The position numbers were made by a program, and so were the translations under genes. The notes under the pieces are model-generated. The model had not been told where the DNA came from, made no database searches, and saw only the letters and a list, made by a program, of their open reading frames with translations. A stretch of DNA of 64,000 bases from assembly GCA_023159155.1 (NCBI GenBank), contig JAJNNX010000064.1, positions 69,501 through 133,500 of the forward strand, in the 5' to 3' direction. The stretch comes from Ustulina deusta (lineage: Eukaryota > Ascomycota > Sordariomycetes > Xylariales > Xylariaceae). Numbering within the stretch: position 1 is the first letter of the stretch; each line of letters starts with the position of its first letter. Below, in pieces: positions 25,401 to 38,714 of this stretch.

Positions 25401-28400
25401 AGGCATCTCAAGCAGCCGTGGCGTAGTGTAGTGTAGGTAGTATACGTATAGATCTGGCTAATCCGATAAAATGTCGAAAGGGATGCATATTGATACAAAG
25501 AACAACCCCAGCTGTAAGCATCGTATATATATATATATATATATACTAGGTACGTTGTAGGACTTCCAAGCTGTACCTTTGTACTTATACATTCATTATT
25601 AATTGGTTAATCATTTATTGCTCCGAAGCCCTTTCGTCATTTGTCATTTGCCCTATGCTATCACACACATCTTTGGCGCCTCCACTACCTCACCACCTCG
25701 TGGATCTGACAACGAGATTAGACGGCAAAGAGAGGCTGCATCGGGTCGAAAATAGCGGAGCCCACTGTTTGTTCACAGTATCAGAAACCTTCCTACACCG
25801 TGGCGTGGTGGTAAGTCCACTATGCTATTTGCGGCAGGAGGGGTGCTTGTACCATTGTTACCTAGGTTAGGATACTTGGAAGTCGGCGAAACGGTTGCAT
25901 GGGATCTTGACTCAATACCTGTGCTTTGATAGGAGGAATCAAGATTAAGTGAGGTGAGACGCTTATCGAACAAACAGAGTTGGACACATTGCGGGCCAAT
26001 ATACATGCCTTAGCCTATCATTGGTGGTGAAGCAAAAGCGACCTCAATGCGGATGATGTTCTGACCGCTACCCAGTGTTTGCGTGTACAAGTGTGTGGTT
26101 GCTCTCTACGCGCAGACTTAGAAATCAAATCATAGGTAGGCATTGGTTTTGGTATACACCATTGGCTATGAGTAAAGGGGAAAAAGGACAGGTAAAGACA
26201 GCCTTCGCAAGTTCGGGAACCCCCTTTGTTAGCCCTCATTAGTATAGTATTGTCCGCCTCTCACAAGCCCCGGGCTTGATACCCAGTTATAGCACAGAGT
26301 ACCTAGGTAGGTAGTGTATATTTGCGGATTTATAGTAAGAAACCAAACAATTGTAACTGGGTACCTACCTGTACCAGCAGTGCAGCATTTCTACAGCGGC
26401 TGGACACCCGTCCAGTCTGGTGACCCTCTCCCCCACATTGGAAGATCTCAACTGAATTGAACCCTGGAACGCCTCAGATGAAAAAAGTTTGGGTACTGCG
26501 AAGCAACAACCTTCACTAGGAATACCAGATAGGCCATTATCCAAGCAGTATTCCCCCCTTTGCTATGAACCTGGCTACATTACTAGCATGGCTACTTGTT
26601 TATATACGCTTGTCTACCTATATCACGCAAGGCAGCGCAAGGAAGAATTGTTCCCTTTACAGTTCGTTGCTTGCACATGCGGGATGCTAGGAAGATAATC
26701 AAACTAAGTGGGGATTGGGCTGGTGTAGAAATGTTGACCGGTCGGTCCAGGTAAGCTTAAAAAGAAACCTAGATACACGATGCCTAGGTTATTAGAAGTA
26801 ATGATTTCTTATGTTTCTCCTTACCGCCATGTGACCAACATTTGTCTGTAGAACTGTAGAATAGGGGGAGACCAACAGTACACGACTTATCCTCAGTATC
26901 TCCATAGGTATACGAAAATTGCACTGGGGCGCACACCGACAGACCTTGACTAAAGAAAGCAATGGAGGTAAGTACACCACTAGGTACTTATATGTATCTA
27001 GCAGGTAGATAGGTAGGTAGTCTCTAATACCTGATTCAAGTTATTATCTTTGCTCTGGCCCAAGTCTTTGTCATTTGCATATTTTCATTTCTACCATTTT
27101 TTGTTTTGTTTTCATTACATGCTTTGAATAGTGCCTCCTCCTAAAGTACTAACTAGAAGTCCACTACGTACTACATTACCATGCCGTTATATACTAGTAG
27201 CAGAAACCTGGATACTTACCTCTTTTAGTCGGTGATGGGAGGAGAGCCAGGTGGAGAGAGGCTCCCCCTTTCTTCGGTACCTGAGGCATGCCCTACAGTG
27301 CTACGAGAAAGAATGCCTTCCAGAAAATGCAGAGGTAGTGTAGTTAGTGGTGACCAACTAACCCTGGCAGCCCAGGGCCATTCCACGTCGGGTCTGGTCT
27401 TGGCTTGGTTGCCCCCCATTTTTCCCTTTTATCTCCACCCGTTTCTTCATTGGGTCCTGGACCCCGTCGCTAGCTGGGCAGCCAGTCTTGTCCTGTCCGC
27501 CTGCACAGATTAGTAGACCCCCGGTTCCCTCAAGCGCGGCGGCTGTCGTCTCCGATAATTTCTCTTGATTTCCCAATACCACCTGTTATTACTACTGCGA
27601 CGTCTCCTGTACCGACAGAAAAATAATAATTGCACGTACAGTAGGATTTTCCCCATTTCCCGTGTCGCCTCCCCTTTTCCCTCTTCCCTCTCCTCTCACC
27701 CGCACTCACACCCCGGGCCCTGTCTGCTAAGAAGTGCGAGTCTGCATGCGCGTGTGCGTGGTGCTGTCCCTTCTTTTTTTCCATTCATTTTTTTACTCCC
27801 TCTCATCTTTCTCCGCGAGGATCTGGAACGCTGTGTGTCTCATATCGTGAATCTGGACTCCAGGACTGAAGGACTTCGGTAAGTCGGATTGCGAAAGACA
27901 TGTCGCTCTCTTCCACTCCATCTGCCCGGCCTTCCCTATTTATATAGCGCATTCCGTCCTTCTCGAACTGGCGCGATTCAGAGCAACGGGAGCGGTCAGC
28001 GAGCGAGCGAGCCACAGCCGAGGTGAAACAGCAAGACCTGTTCCTCGATGGGTACATGTCAGCAATAACCAACGCCTGTAAAGCTTGACGCGGAGGCCAA
28101 TACCACTGGTCCACCAAGACGACCTTGGCCGCACTGCCAACCAGCGCCAACACAACACAACATAACACAACACAGCACGGCACGGCAACAACTCACCGCA
28201 ACTCCCTTCGCTCTGCGCAAATACCCCCAACGACCCGTGTCATACAGACATTGTTTTCTCTCTGCGTCGCCGGATTGTCTTGTCGCTTATCAACGATGGT
28301 GGTGTTGACCATACCGCTAATACGTATCATTTAGACCATTCCTGTGCTACATCTCTCAGAACTGCCACGTTTCCTTCGCCGCGATTAGCCCGTCACCTTC

Positions 28401-28430
28401 TCGCCCCCCAGGTGACATAACCCAACAAAT
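19449..28430. other. 9 kb gene-free tract
   Basis: All open frames are short (at most 141 codons), overlap frames in other phases and show no motif. Visible features are a CATC repeat (about 19602-19618), a poly-T run (about 20564-20584), a pyrimidine tract (about 22500-22530), a tandem GACCTGGCGCT repeat (about 25141-25172), a TA dinucleotide run (about 25524-25546) and many TAGGTA/TACCTA motifs (24855-24965, 26300-26370, 26985-27020). From about 27660 the sequence becomes CT-rich and probably carries the promoter and leader of the gene at 28431, including a CAACA repeat at about 28145-28190. No tRNA or other RNA gene could be supported. Confidence 0.5.
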
Positions 28431-30152
28431 ATGGCCCAATATTATGGAGAGTCTCAATGGCCTGGTGCCGGCACAGCTGTTCCTCCACCACAAAGCACGT
28501 GGGATCACCAGACGCCACCGCCAGCACGATCGTCAGGTATATCTTCAACCAAATGGGGTACCGTGGATACAGAGGGTTCCTGTCAACTAATACGTTGCAG
28601 GCGCTAATTCCGTCGTTCCGCGCGATGAATCGGCTGCGTTTTCCCACCAAATAGAGGGTATGTCTCAACACCCAACACGACTGCATATGATATCACAACA
28701 TGCCTTGCAAGTTATGCTGCATCAGGAGTGTTGTATGTCGGCTCCAGCAAACTGTCTTAGCCAATATTGGCTGGGCAATAGCAGCGCAAACCACTTCAGG
28801 CCCGATCTTTTTGGGTTATGCGATATTGATTAGGTCGACTCATAGAGCTAACATCCAATATAGAGGTCGAGCGAGCGATAGATAACCTGGTTAAGAGCGG
28901 AAAGATGTTCGTTCCACCTGGCCGGCGTGAGTTCCCTTGATATCCAAGTGACCAATGGAGCGCTCAACACGTGCACATTTCGGTTCCGATGCTTATATAT
29001 GAGAAAGCATGGCTAATGGAGGTTTAGATGGTCGGGTTGCATCCGGACAGCATGGTCCACGCCACTCGATAGAGTTCGCTGAGCCCCGAGCTGGCAGCCA
29101 TCCTGGCCCGAATTTACAGAATTTTTACGCCGCGCAACGCCATCAGTCTTCACGAGGATCCAACGAGGCGGAGCAGATGATGCAGGCCAAGCGGAGGATG
29201 GCGGCTCAGCGGGAGCGAGAGCTTCGAAACTATCATCAGGAGCAGCAATACAACCGAAGTAGGCCTCCCAGCTCTGTATAGCACAAAATTTGCATCAATC
29301 AAAAAAAAAATTCTTCATGCGGAGTCCAGGTGTTCTTCACTGGCGACATCATCCGTCTTCATACTGAGATCGTGTAAAGCCCATCGCCGACTTGCCGTCA
29401 TATGTCCTCACAATACCGCCTACCCTATCGTGTTTTCCATGGATGCTAGCTAACTTCACATCGGTCTAGATACTGTCGTTGATATGTCTTACAATGGCAA
29501 ACCTGACCGCGCTCTTAGTCCTGGCAGCTTGTCGGAAGATGAGCGTCGTGATTTAATCCAACGTCAACGCAGCGCTTTGTATGGTGATAGCCAATACGAT
29601 GACACGGGCGCCAGCCGACCTGGCGTTCCGGGTCTGTCTACGACCTCCTCTCAGCGCGGCCCATCTCCGCTCGCTTTCGATTATGGACGTCCGTCCGCTG
29701 GCACCGCCGAAGGTGTATCGCAGCCTGGCGACACTCAATCTCTATCACGGGCCAATAGTAATGCCAGCCCTCAGTCCAATCCCCCCAACAATATTGGAGC
29801 CATCCGTACAAGTAATTCATCACCGACTGGCGGGTCCCCTCCTCGAGCTGGTGCGACGTCTCGACCAGGTCAATCAGGCAGCGTAGTGGCACCAATTGGA
29901 ACTCGACCATCGATCAGTTCACAGGCAACTAACCCAGCCTTAACCAAGTCATCTACCACCCCTCTCCCCTCGCCCTTGAGTCATGGTATCTCTGCATCAG
30001 CAAACGGCGATGAAAACAACCACCCCTCGACATCAGGCGCCCCCGGAAATCCAGCTAGCGCCTCAGCAGACGGTTACAATGGATGGGGAAATCGCTCCGG
30101 AGTCTGGGGGAACAAATCTGGTCTTGGGGTGCAAGCGAGCGTTTGGGGATAG
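28431..30152 (+). CDS. Conserved fungal protein, unknown function, Gln/Ser-rich
   Basis: Five exons are inferred: 28431-28536, 28601-28657, 28864-28926, 29004-29258 and 29470-30152, giving 387 aa from MAQYYGESQWPGAG. All junctions are GT-AG and the phases close. Visible blocks are VERAIDNLVKSGKMFVPPGR near residue 55, a basic coiled-coil-like helix AKRRMAAQRERELRNYHQEQ around 130-150, and SEDERRDLIQRQRSALYG around 180. The remainder is Ser/Pro/Gly-rich, and the tail is built of short Trp-Gly units (NGWGNRSGVWGNKSG, ending VWG). There is no signal peptide, membrane segment or catalytic motif. From memory the layout resembles a widespread Pezizomycotina protein without a firm name. The Trp-Gly tail could suggest an RNA-silencing or RNA-granule partner, but that is a guess. 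Two introns of 206 and 211 nt are long for this window. Confidence 0.82.
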
Positions 30153-32920
30153 GAATCGAAACACCGCTTTGAAGACGATGAGTGGTGTTTCATCAGGAAA
30201 TGAGACGGTGAAAACCGTAAGACTGTCTACACGGTGTTCAGGTCGGATAGTTTCTAAGGGATAAGATATCCTGCATCAGCATGGTGTTCAGGCCTTTGAC
30301 GACACATCATACGGAAACGCACAGGTCTTTTGGGGGCAGCAATAGGGTGGAATTTGTTTTCTGGAGTTTTTTTCTATTCCTCTCTTTTCGGATGCAAAAC
30401 TACAAACAACGAACGGCCTTTTTTCGGCACGATGGTATAACCTCCTCTTTGCCAGGCAAGCTGGCCATATTTTCTCGAGGCAAGAGGAGACGGAGGAGAC
30501 CAAATCATTCGCGACCAAACAAAAATTGCATCCAGGACACTTAACGGCATCTGAACGGTTAAGGGAAAGGGCATCGTGGTGATCTGCTTTCTGTTGTTTG
30601 GGTACCAACACCACTGACATGGATGGCGGGATTTTTGCAACTGGAGTTGTCGTGCATACCTCATCACATCGGGTAACTTATTTAGTACAGAGGGAGGTTC
30701 AACGCGGAGTTGTGTTTCGTTATTACTCTTGTTGATGAATACTTGATGGTGGGTAATATGCAAGAGCAGGAGATAAGAGAGAAGGAGGGGAGAAATTGGA
30801 GAGATTGAGGGAAGAGAAAAAAGAAAATGGAAAAAGGGAAGGAAAGGTCTTGGTTGTGTTTCCGGTTTTCAGCAATTTCGATTTCTGTGTAAAAGAGCAT
30901 TAGGGAAGAGCAGTGGTGTTTGTTTTCACCCGATTTTCCTAGTCAGAGAGGTGATGGGACGGGTCAACTGGTGGCAAACGGCGGAGTTTAAATTTTTTCC
31001 CTCCCCTATTTTCATTTCTCATTTGCATGAAGGAGTTGAGCAAAGAGTTGAGTTTCGTTTCCCTCGCCAGGTAACCACTCCAGTTCGAAACTGAATTCTT
31101 GTTATTTGTGCCTGTCGACTTCTCGTTGGAGCTAAAGCTAGCCACTAAGGCTAAGGCTAAGAAGCTATACGGTAAAAATGAAACAATATAGAAACACGAA
31201 AGTTCCTGGGGCGAAATATGCAATACTCTTACCAACGCAATTCCCTCTTGTTGTGTGCCTTGGTACGCCTCACTTGCATAGGTACACGTCGTACTACTAC
31301 TAACTCTGGAGAGGTCAGATGTGAGTGAAATTGGGCTGAGGCCTCATGGCTTACACTGTCATTCATGGAGATGACTATGTCAAACGACTTATGATAATAA
31401 GGATATGTATATCTCGTACCTAACATGTTCAGACATGAGTACAGTTAGTACCTGGCAAAGATTAAGTGCAGCGTAGCAGGGTTAATGTATATATCAGTAC
31501 GGGTAGGGAGGAGGAACGTGGATAAGGAATGACAAACCCGAGCACTAGATGAACAACTACTAAGATGTATTCTTCCTCGAGTTCGCGAAGGGCTGGGCAG
31601 TCTAGTTTTCGTCCTTGGTACCCGTATCTCACAGATAAGCTTGTGGTATATGAGTACGCAGACGCCCGAGTAGTAGCGTCTTGGTAGTAGCCTTGGCCGG
31701 GTGAATTGAGGTTTTTTTTTTTTTTGTCACATCGCACGATATCCTATTCTAGGATGCGCTATTTCCAGACTAAGATGGGAAAGTCGTAAATTCGTCAGGA
31801 TCAGCTGTCCTTTTCGACAGACGATTCTAACTCGGCAAAATAGTAAGGTAGAGAGATAGAGAGGGTATGTGTAGGCGTGTATCGGTGGTAGATATCCGGA
31901 TTGGACCAATTGGGCGTCTGGGCTTGGATTGGTGGGAGACAGGAGGCCGGGATTTATGTATATACTTGGGTGTGTGAAAATGGGGGACAACTATTTGCTC
32001 TTATAGGTCACAACTCACCGCAGGTATAGGCATGGCTGATGTTGTTGCACGAAGAGCTCAAACTCCTTTCGTGGCTAACCCTTAACTATATATACCTACT
32101 TGAGGACATAATTACTTCTTTGTTCCTGAAGTATAGTATCGTGGCACTTTCGTGTTTCGTTTCTAATAGGGAAGGAATAACTACCTCTCTCGATACTAAC
32201 ATACCACTTTATAAAGCTTTCGTTGTAAGTAGTAGTAGCAGCGGCGGTCGTAGCATGAGCGGCAGAAGAGGAAGAAGAGGAAGAAGAGATTGGATTCTGT
32301 CAATACAGCTTTAACTGTGTCTTCTCGGCTGGTCGTTATAGTAACGGGTAGTATGTTAACCTGATGTTTAGTGTTACCCCAACTTTGATAGCTTAGGTAG
32401 GTAGCTTCGATAGATGTGCTACTTGATATTCCAAGCGAGCTCAACATGTCGCTGTTTAACCACAAGGGAAACATGCAGAGGAACCGTTGGGTGCGGATGC
32501 ATGATGAAAGCTTCGCTACGGGGCGGCCGGGAGGCAGCCGTGCCTTATCAAGCTGCTAGCTTTGTACGACTAAAATTGTTGTCATACGCAGCACAGGAAT
32601 TCGTCTTCTGGTTACCTACATGGTGCCACCCTCAAGGCAATTTCTCCAAGGCAGGTCGGTGTGCCGGTGATACCGGTATGCATCTGGAGAGACACAACAC
32701 ACACTTTGGTGACACGGGCTATTAGCCCTGGAGATATCTTTTGCTCTTGACAGTAACGCCAACGGAACTTGGTGTTGAATTTATTTCCTATTTGAAAATT
32801 GTTTAATCTGATTGTACAATGTAAAAAAGGTGAAATATTGACCTTGGCCGACAACACCAGACTCCAGGCGTCACGATCGTGCGAAACACAAAACAAAACA
32901 AACCCTGTACTATCCAGGAA
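30153..32920. other. Convergent spacer, 3' UTRs, microsatellites
   Basis: This 2.8 kb lies between convergent genes. The first several hundred bases probably form the 3' UTR of the preceding gene. The only structure seen is a GAAGAAGAG-type purine repeat at about 32262-32289 and TAGGTA motifs near 32395. Frames up to 129 codons lack any recognisable feature. Confidence 0.45.
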
Positions 32921-33920
32921 TTAGAATCCGAGAGTCGCAGCAGCCGTATCCAGGTCCATGACATCGTCTGCACGCGACGCCTTCGCGGCCCATGTGACAG
33001 TACCCCGTCCATCGATGGCGAAGAGACCGGCTTGTTGCCACTTATTGCCCATGACGGTTGAAGGACCCAAGGTGTCAACCTCACTCCCAGCCTCAATTTC
33101 TCTTGTGCTACCTCTTCTACCCTGGCTCCTGGTACTTAAACCAGTCCCCGTCCTCTTAATGGCTGTACTATTCTTCCCAGTAGTCAGACGGTCCGCATCA
33201 CCCGTCCGCTGGATCGCATCAGCAACCTTGATGCCCAGCCATCCCTTCTCTTTCCACCCTTGGACTTGAGTCGTGGGATTGAACATATACCAGATATTTC
33301 CTAATCCTAATCCCCAGGCCGCATAGATGGCGCGGTCCTCGTCGATGACGACCTCAACGTTCCACGACCCGCCTAGGATGTCGATCCACTTGCGTGTCGC
33401 TGCCGCCGAGGAATGCGACACTGCGACACACCTCAAACTGCCCTGTTTTTTGCTGGCGAGGGTGCGCAGGGCGAGAAAGGACTTCTGTGCGACTGGGCGG
33501 GAATGTGAGTTATAGACGGACGTGAGGAGGCAGAAAATCATGCCTATAAGGAAGTGAAGACCAAGAAAACTTACAAGCACAGCCGACACATCGCAGGAAG
33601 AGCACAATGACAGGTCGGCCGCCGCCGAATTCGAGCCGACTGTCACGATCAAGCGGAGCGAGATCGCCCGGCTTTGGGCACTCAGCAGCAACGGGCACTG
33701 AGGGCGGGAGGGGCGAAAGCCATGCCTGGGCAGTGAGCGGGAGCTTTTTTGTGCTCATCCACGCAGGCCAACCCGAACTGCTCGAGTCATCTACATTACC
33801 AAGACTAGAGCCATAGCTATCATCCGTTGTGGTTTTGCTGGATTTGGAAGAGAAGTCGAGGGCGTCACTCGACAACCCCGCTTTCTTCATCGCTAGCTTG
33901 GCCGTCAAGGTCGAGAACAT
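32921..33920 (-). CDS. AhpC/TSA-like (PRXL2-type) thioredoxin-fold protein
   Basis: Two exons are inferred on the minus strand, 33920-33575 and 33492-32921, joined across an 82-nt GTAAGT...CAG intron, giving 305 aa from MFSTLTAKLAMKKAGL. An in-frame codon upstream at 33998 would add 26 residues, but the Met at 33920 starts the conserved amphipathic stretch. The thioredoxin-like fold opens with GGRPVIVLFLRCVGC. Cys111 and Cys114 form a CxxC pair, and the intron falls right after it, before FAQKSFLALRTLA. VSHSS, VVIDEDRAIYAAWGLG and KWQQAGLFAIDGRG follow, typical of fungal AhpC/TSA antioxidant-domain proteins. A Thr/Ser/Lys-rich insert lies between the last two. A role in thiol redox or peroxide detoxification is inferred from family membership. 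The cellular location is not evident. Confidence 0.88.
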
Positions 33921-36900
33921 CTTGGATTGGTTGACTGTGCCACGGATGTTTGTAAAACAGTAGCAGATACAAACGAACAAAGAATGTGTCACAATCACCC
34001 CATCGAAATCAAATCAGACGCCAATGTTGAATGTGCCGTAAGACCAGACGACCGAAAGATCCAAGAAGAAGAGAGAAGGGAAATGAGCAATGGTTCACAA
34101 CCCATGGAGACAAAGAACATGAGAAACATCTGAAACAGAGAACCAGAGGAACCAGAACCTAGAGAATGGCGAGGCTGAAGGCAAAAGGTCCAGAAACCCG
34201 TCTGACACAGGGGTTGTCTCAAGAGGTTGCTCGTTCTGGCTCGTGGGCCTCGGAGTCCCATAGCGCAAGGCTCATAATGTAATTGGAAGGGCAGAAGCGG
34301 TGGGGACGCCTCGGAACAGAAGATGAAGGACACACGAGGCTGACGCCAAGCCAGGGAGCTTTGGGAGACCCACGCCGCTATGTGTCCACACCGAGGTCCA
34401 GTACTTATACAGTGCAGCCAGTACCTGGGCCCCACCTTGCCCATGAAGCCCCATCTCGGGGCCCCGGCTAATCTGCGGGGTCTGCAGCTCGAGCTTCGTT
34501 GGCCACTCGCTTCTTTTCTTGGCCAAGGCATCGGACGAACTACCTACCTACTAGGTATATAACAGGCGTGGCGTGCAGTGTCAAAGAGAACCGACAATGC
34601 ATTTCATGTTCGCCAGTTTTAGGGTGCTTGGCTGCTGGGCGACGCATTCTAGGATCAATCTGTCTCTTGCGCTTCGCTGGGCAGTCGTGTCTCGTGCTGG
34701 TTTGCTCTTATAGCCCACCTGGCTGCAGTTAGTCTTGACCGTGTCAAGGTGTTGCATGTATGTACGACAATCTGCATATCCGCCGCACGGGCTCGCGACG
34801 CAGAACCTGCGAGCTGGAGACATCCGAGGTAAATAAACAAAGAGGTTTTATGTCGACCGTACGCATGCGTTGGGACTCTAGCGAAGGGGTTGGGCGTCAT
34901 TCCTCGGAGCCAACATGTCCGTGCAAGCTCCCTTCCGCGACTCCAATATGGCGTTATTAATGACTACCCGATACCCGCCCAATTGTATTAGTCAATTGGG
35001 GAAACCAGTTGCTTGAGGTGAGGGCTTCTTTGCGAGAACGGCCTTGTCAGCGATAAGGCCAAATGCGCACATCCCTGGCCTGGCCATGAATTGCCAAAGT
35101 TGGTGTGATTTGATTCAATTGCTCTTGGAGTTCAAGTTGTATAGAGTACGGCTAATCTGGAGGATATGCTGTTTGTTCTTGACGAGTATGTTGTATCGAT
35201 GATCTCTACGGATCTCGTATAGAAATCGAAAAAAAGCAGGCGATGTCGGACCGGTAGATGGTTTTGATCTCCGATCAACAACACACCATCGGGCATTGGA
35301 TTGCTCGACCGAAAATCGGCGTCGAAGCAACACGATGGATGGAATCTGATCAGGAACGGAAACAAAATGGTACGGCTAGAGATGAAGTTGCTCCTCTAGC
35401 CGTGAAAAAATAACAGCGTCCTCTACCTCTCTAGGTTCTGGCGTATTTCAGTAGAAGAGCTAGGGGTAATCGGCCAGCACGTTTTTGTCTGCCTTAGAAA
35501 GTAGTACACCCAAAACCATGGTACCGGAGTCACCGGGTGTCAATTGCCAGTGGGGCCGGTTTCTCGGGGCGAGAAGTGCAACACAAGCAGATAAGCATCC
35601 GGCAATGAGTAAGGCGAGGTCAGATGAGGCGGAGGCTTCACTGATCAATTCTCTCGACACGCCTTTAGGTAATCCGAGGTTGCTCGAAATAGATATCTAG
35701 ATGTGGGCTCATGTGCGAGTTCCCCTATTCAAAAGCAGTTAGCTCCGGAGCATCCCTGACCTGCTATATTGACATACAGTAATGCTCAAGGTCCATCCAT
35801 GTGTCAGCTGCAGTCGTATTCGCTGGCCGTGTTATTTGGTTGACGCTTGGATAGAGCCGATGTTGAAGGCTGGTCAGGTTGGTGGCAAATTGGGATAGCA
35901 AAAGACTGTTGGTAATACACGCCGAAAGGCACTCTTGATTGACTGTACCAACAGCCGCCAAAGGGGTGTCATTCGGCGATACGCGTAACATGTGATGCGC
36001 TGCGGATGACATTAAAGTTGGTAACAGTCTATGAAAATAAAAAATAAAACCGCCCTTGGCCTGATGCCTCAAGTCGTACACTACTGGCAGCACCGGACCT
36101 GTGTAACGGTCTAGGTAGAGATGGCCGCATTGAAGACAAGGACCGGGTCGAGGCTATGTGTCGCACACGTGTGCCTGTACGCAACTCCAGAGACTGGCGG
36201 CAATGACGAATATGGGGAGGGATCTATCTGCCGCATAGACGAGTGGGTATCTTATTTGAAGAACTTTGACCTCGAAGTGTGGAGGAACTATGATTCATGA
36301 AGGGGGTGTTGTATTGGTAACAACATATAGTTGGACAAGGTCAAATGCTTGGAGACAAAGGGGATGAGACTTCTAACAGGGGCAATATCTAACTATTGGG
36401 TACCTACTAATATATACAACTAAGAGACATATTCCATTCAGTAGGTAATAAGTAGGTATTTTCCACAAGTGCCAGGCATGCGCAGGGAAAAGCAAAGCGG
36501 AAGAAGGAGAAGGTCTCGTGTTAAATCATCTCTAGGTACAAAGATGTTGGTTCTGTCAGAACTCGTCATCGCAGTGTTGTAAGTACAGCATAATCTGTAC
36601 TTTCGGTAGTGAAAATAAAAGTGGCGGTACCTGTGCTACTGCCCGTTGTCAATGGCACTGCAAATGCATGCATCCCTGGTACTGTGTCCAGTACTAGGTG
36701 CTAGTAGTGTGCAAAGCAAGGTATAATTCATCCAATTGATGATGTGTTGTCACGGAATCTATCTACCTGACCCATCTCATCACTACCTACTGCTATGCTC
36801 TACACTACTAACACGGCACCTATACTACCTACCTATGCACAGTGACAGCCCACCGGAGTCAAGCGCATGTCATACTGTGTTGTTACCACCTGCACATACA

Positions 36901-38714
36901 TATGTAGCAGGTTAGGGAGGCATATGAAAATGATTAGTGAAAGTGGTAATTATATGTGCTGCTATGTGTTTCTTGAGTCTTTGGTACCTTCTTACCCCGG
37001 TTAGTTCATCCAGCGCCAGTCCCTCTCTTACACTACCTAGTAGGTACTTATCTAGGTATACTATACAATCGAATTGTCTACACAACAACGCTTAAATTGC
37101 ACATTGCTATACCTCCACTTACACTGCAAGTATACTACTAAGGAAACACTGAAAAGGGCAAATTTGGTGAACCAACTGGTTGTGGCTTACTGTTTCCCCC
37201 CTGTCAATACAGCCATGATGTGTATGGTACATACTACATGTGTGCATTGTAGGTATTATTGGATGTAGTTTAGTACTTTGAATACATATTGTCATACTTC
37301 TACTGTACATCAGCATCAACCAAGACTGCATTGTTGACATTGTTACGGGTGATATTCTCCACTTACATTAGGTACCGTAAAACATTCCGCTTACCTCTGT
37401 CAGAGAATACAGTACCTAATTATAACAGGTATGGTCTAGGTAGGTCAGGTACTGTCAAACTGCCAGTGGGCACACATCATAGGTACTGAGTAAGTAGGTA
37501 GGTAGCACACTTACACAGCCGCTTCCGCCCACTAAGAGGGAATCAAATGATCCTTTTTTCATACATACACAATACCTCTACCGTACCTCCCACGTCTACT
37601 AGTACTAAGTAGATAGGTATAGGTACTAATTAATTAATTCACAGGCGCACAACACGCACAGCACACACACATGCACCCAATCAATCATTTAATTGATTAT
37701 TAGAGCCCTCCCAGGCTTAGGCTTGCCCAGGCGCCACCCCGGTCCTGGTCTTCCCACCCCAGTGCAGCACAGCTCCTCCCTCGCAGCCGGCTAGTGAGCC
37801 AGCCAGTGAGCCAGCCACTACGCTCAACTCGCTCACCAACCAACGAACCAATAGCCTTCACCTCCACCCATCGACACTACACAGTTGAACTAACCTCTCC
37901 TCCTCCATCCTGTCTGCTACCTACCTCTTTTCACAATCAACACGACAACCACGGCTCATCGCGGCTTCTCCTCACCTCTCTGACCTCTTTTATTCCTTGG
38001 AAACAACCTCAGCGACCACTCGACGCCAGCCTGTGTCCTCCCACCTTGCCCTTTTCTTGCGATACCCTCCCCTTTTTATACCCATTCGTTGTTGTTGTTG
38101 CCGCTGTTGACCTGCCATTGTGCTTATTTCCATCAGTTGTTTCTGCTGTCTCGTCCATTCGTTCCAACGTTCGCTGCCGATCCAGTTAGTCGATCTTTAC
38201 GTGCGCGTCGTGATGCACTGATGCTTGCTCGAGACTTCTCCCGTGCCCTCGTTTCCTTCTGCTGCCGCTGGTCCGCCCTATGAGCCTGTCCTGCGTTGTG
38301 TCGAGCATCATCCTGGCAGCATACTCTCTATTATATCGATAGACCGCTCCAATAGACGGGCGCCGAGAGGCTGAAGACCAACACCTCGCATTTCCCGACC
38401 ATTGCTCTGCCGCGTCTCCGGCTTCCAATAGTTCGAGCTTCCATCTGTTGTCTGCTCTATCAACCCCATCACGACTGTAAGACCGGCTGACTGGCTGACG
38501 AGCTACCGCACACACCCCGATAGACGTGTCGCTTCTTGTGCTGTTGTCAAAACATATCGTCGAGCAACACGTCTAGCAACAGACACTCCCGCCATCTGCG
38601 ACGGCTCTCGATAAACTCATTAATTATCCAGCGGTTACGTCACGAGACACTCACTTGTTGCATCAACAGCTTAACGACCATCTCCCGGTTGTTCGTGTGG
38701 GGCCCTATATTTTA
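33921..38714. other. Divergent spacer and long leader
   Basis: This 4.8 kb separates a minus-strand gene on the left from a plus-strand gene on the right, so it holds both promoters. TAGGTA/TACCTA motifs are dense at 36395-36460, 36765-36840, 37030-37060 and 37430-37630. From about 37780 to 38650 the sequence is CT/CA-rich with scattered short frames, which fits a long 5' leader for the poly(A) polymerase gene, possibly with upstream short frames. No RNA gene or other coding region was supported. Confidence 0.45.

Noticed and set aside
28141..28190. A repeated CAACA pattern that might suggest a regular array such as CRISPR.
   Set aside because: It is a simple microsatellite in a leader region without spaced unique segments, and CRISPR is not expected in a fungus.
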